A stretch of DNA of 14,506 nt, taken from CAKOSP01 sp964369845. Its GTDB lineage: Bacteria; Bacillota_I; Bacilli_A; RF39; UBA660. The translations under genes and the position numbers were made by a program. The stretch is taken from assembly GCA_964369845.1 (NCBI GenBank), contig CAYJFJ010000023.1, positions 1 through 14,506 on the forward strand, in the 5' to 3' direction. This document shows, in pieces, positions 14,234 to 14,506 of the stretch. The notes beneath the pieces were generated by a model, which was not told the DNA's origin, searched no databases, and saw only the letters and a list, made by a program, of their open reading frames with translations. Position 1 is the first letter of the stretch; each line of letters opens with the position of its first letter.

Positions 14234-14260
14234 AAAAAAGCCACACCTAAATAGTGCGAC
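14234..14260 (-). terminator. Terminator following the tRNA 3' end
   Basis: On the minus strand GTCGCAC (14260-14254) pairs with GTGTGGC (14246-14240), 7 bp with two G-T pairs, a 7-base loop, then T6 (14239-14234). It begins 13 bases after the tRNA CCA, the normal place for a tRNA transcript terminator. Confidence 0.7.
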
Positions 14261-14272
14261 AATATTACCTTT

Positions 14273-14300
14273 TGGTGCAAGAGATGGGACTTGAACCCAC
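14273..14300 (-). pseudogene. 3' fragment of a tRNA gene (attachment-site copy)
   Basis: On the minus strand the segment reads as the end of a tRNA: T-stem GTGGG (14300-14296), T-loop TTCAAGT (14295-14289), T-stem CCCAT (14288-14284, one G-T pair), acceptor strand CTCTTGC (14283-14277), discriminator A (14276) and encoded CCA (14275-14273). The matching 5' acceptor strand, D arm and anticodon arm are not found in the 200 bases upstream, where inverted repeats stand instead. Integrases that target tRNA 3' ends leave exactly this kind of displaced fragment. The amino-acid identity cannot be told from this part. Confidence 0.8.
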
Positions 14301-14311
14301 ACATACAGAGT

Positions 14312-14432
14312 ATAAAGGTGTTTGAGAACTGTGAGTGCACATTTGAATTATCTTCAAATTATGCAAAACACCTTTATTTTCAAGCATTTTCCCTAATTTC
14401 ATTTGAATTCGATGCACCTGAAACGAATTCAA
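14312..14432. repeat. Cluster of three inverted repeats beside the tRNA fragment
   Basis: An outer 12-bp repeat ATAAAGGTGTTT (14312-14323)/AAACACCTTTAT (14366-14377) encloses a perfect 7-bp palindrome ATTTGAA (14341-14347)/TTCAAAT (14353-14359). To the right lies a 9-bp repeat TTGAATTCG (14403-14411)/CGAATTCAA (14424-14432). ATTTGAATT also recurs directly at 14341 and 14401. No reading frame with a ribosome site is seen here; the layout suggests recombinase binding sites or a folded single strand. Confidence 0.65.
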
Positions 14433-14503
14433 TTAGTGATTCATAAGTGAATTATCCCACCTAATTCCCCACTAAATTTATAATTTTATAATAAGGTGGG
14501 ATT
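14421..14503. repeat. 83-base structured repeat, copy 2
   Basis: Matches 10271-10353 at 75 of 83 positions without gaps. Its stem ATCCCACCT (14454-14462)/AGGTGGGAT (14494-14502) is a perfect 9 bp around a 31-base AT-rich loop, and ATTCA/TGAAT (14440-14444/14449-14453) can form a small hairpin before it. The window ends 3 bases later, so its right limit is unknown. Confidence 0.85.
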
Positions 14504-14506
14504 TCT

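Larger units (their letters stand above)
10269..14302. mobile_element. Putative tRNA-anchored genomic island (about 4 kb)
   Basis: Bounded by two direct-orientation tRNA 3'-end sequences, one decayed (10245-10268) and one well preserved (14273-14300), each next to a copy of an 83-base repeat and each followed on the minus strand by a terminator hairpin. The cargo is accessory: metallophosphoesterase, KilA-N protein, MFS transporter, HAD hydrolase. All core housekeeping genes of the window lie to the left. No integrase, relaxase, replication or structural phage gene is present, so it would be a remnant or depend on a recombinase elsewhere. Exact ends are inferred. Confidence 0.45.

Noticed and set aside
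14178..14294. A plus-strand 38-codon frame running into the tRNA fragment
   Set aside because: No ribosome binding site, it crosses the palindrome, the terminator and the tRNA end, and its last residues are simply the translated T arm. Treated as chance.
14494..14502. AGGTGGGAT resembling the T-box AGGGTGG motif
   Set aside because: The pairing partner is a simple inverted arm, there is no specifier stem, and no synthetase or amino-acid gene follows in either copy.
1..14506. CRISPR array, insertion sequence or transposase
   Set aside because: No regularly spaced direct repeats and no transposase or integrase motifs in any frame examined; the only direct repeats are the pair at 10271 and 14421 and the tRNA-end pair.

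Overview
The window is a very AT-rich stretch of a Bacillota (Firmicutes) chromosome. The gene set points to the Bacilli side: a CotD-like spore coat protein, RNase P RNA next to gpsB, a recU-PBP1 operon, and a dnaD-nth pair, a neighbourhood that closely matches the cotD/rnpB/gpsB/recU/ponA/nth/dnaD region of Bacillus subtilis. TGG encodes tryptophan and TGA is used as a stop (for example at 9774-9776), so the code is standard. A bifunctional penicillin-binding protein, PgsA and a short RodZ show a walled cell, so this is not a mycoplasma. An uncultured, possibly spore-forming gut Bacilli lineage (RF39/Erysipelotrichia-like) fits, but that is inference.

Region 1 (1-2400, minus strand): CotD-like coat protein with its own terminator; a short RodZ plus PgsA (cell shape and phospholipid synthesis) ending in a terminator; the RNase P RNA gene rnpB; and gpsB behind a perfect consensus sigma-A promoter. 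A 39-codon minus-strand gene with a strong ribosome binding site sits in the gap at 2410-2529.

Region 2 (2600-5905, plus strand): an extended -10 promoter drives recU and an overlapping class A penicillin-binding protein gene, which ends in a terminator shared with the convergent nth. Region 3 (5888-9100, minus strand): a tightly packed operon DUF368 (polyprenyl-phosphate translocase family) - cca - dnaD - nth, combining cell-wall lipid recycling, tRNA maturation, replication initiation and base-excision repair. Region 4 (9124-10191, minus strand): a uracil-DNA-glycosylase-superfamily protein translationally coupled (ATGA) to a small membrane-anchored zinc-ribbon protein.

Region 5 (about 10200-14506) is accessory. 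It carries four minus-strand cargo genes in two units: HAD hydrolase + MFS transporter, then KilA-N protein + metallophosphoesterase. At 14273-14300 there is a tRNA 3' end (CCA, acceptor strand, complete T arm) with no 5' half, followed on its strand by a terminator. At 10245-10268 lies a decayed look-alike, also followed by a terminator-like hairpin. Next to each is the same 83-base module (75 of 83 identical, no gaps), which can fold into a 9-bp hairpin. I read this as stacked insertions at the 3' end of a tRNA gene that itself lies beyond the right edge. No integrase or transposase gene is visible, so the cargo segment is either a remnant or an element moved in trans. This is the part of the window most likely to hold something undescribed.
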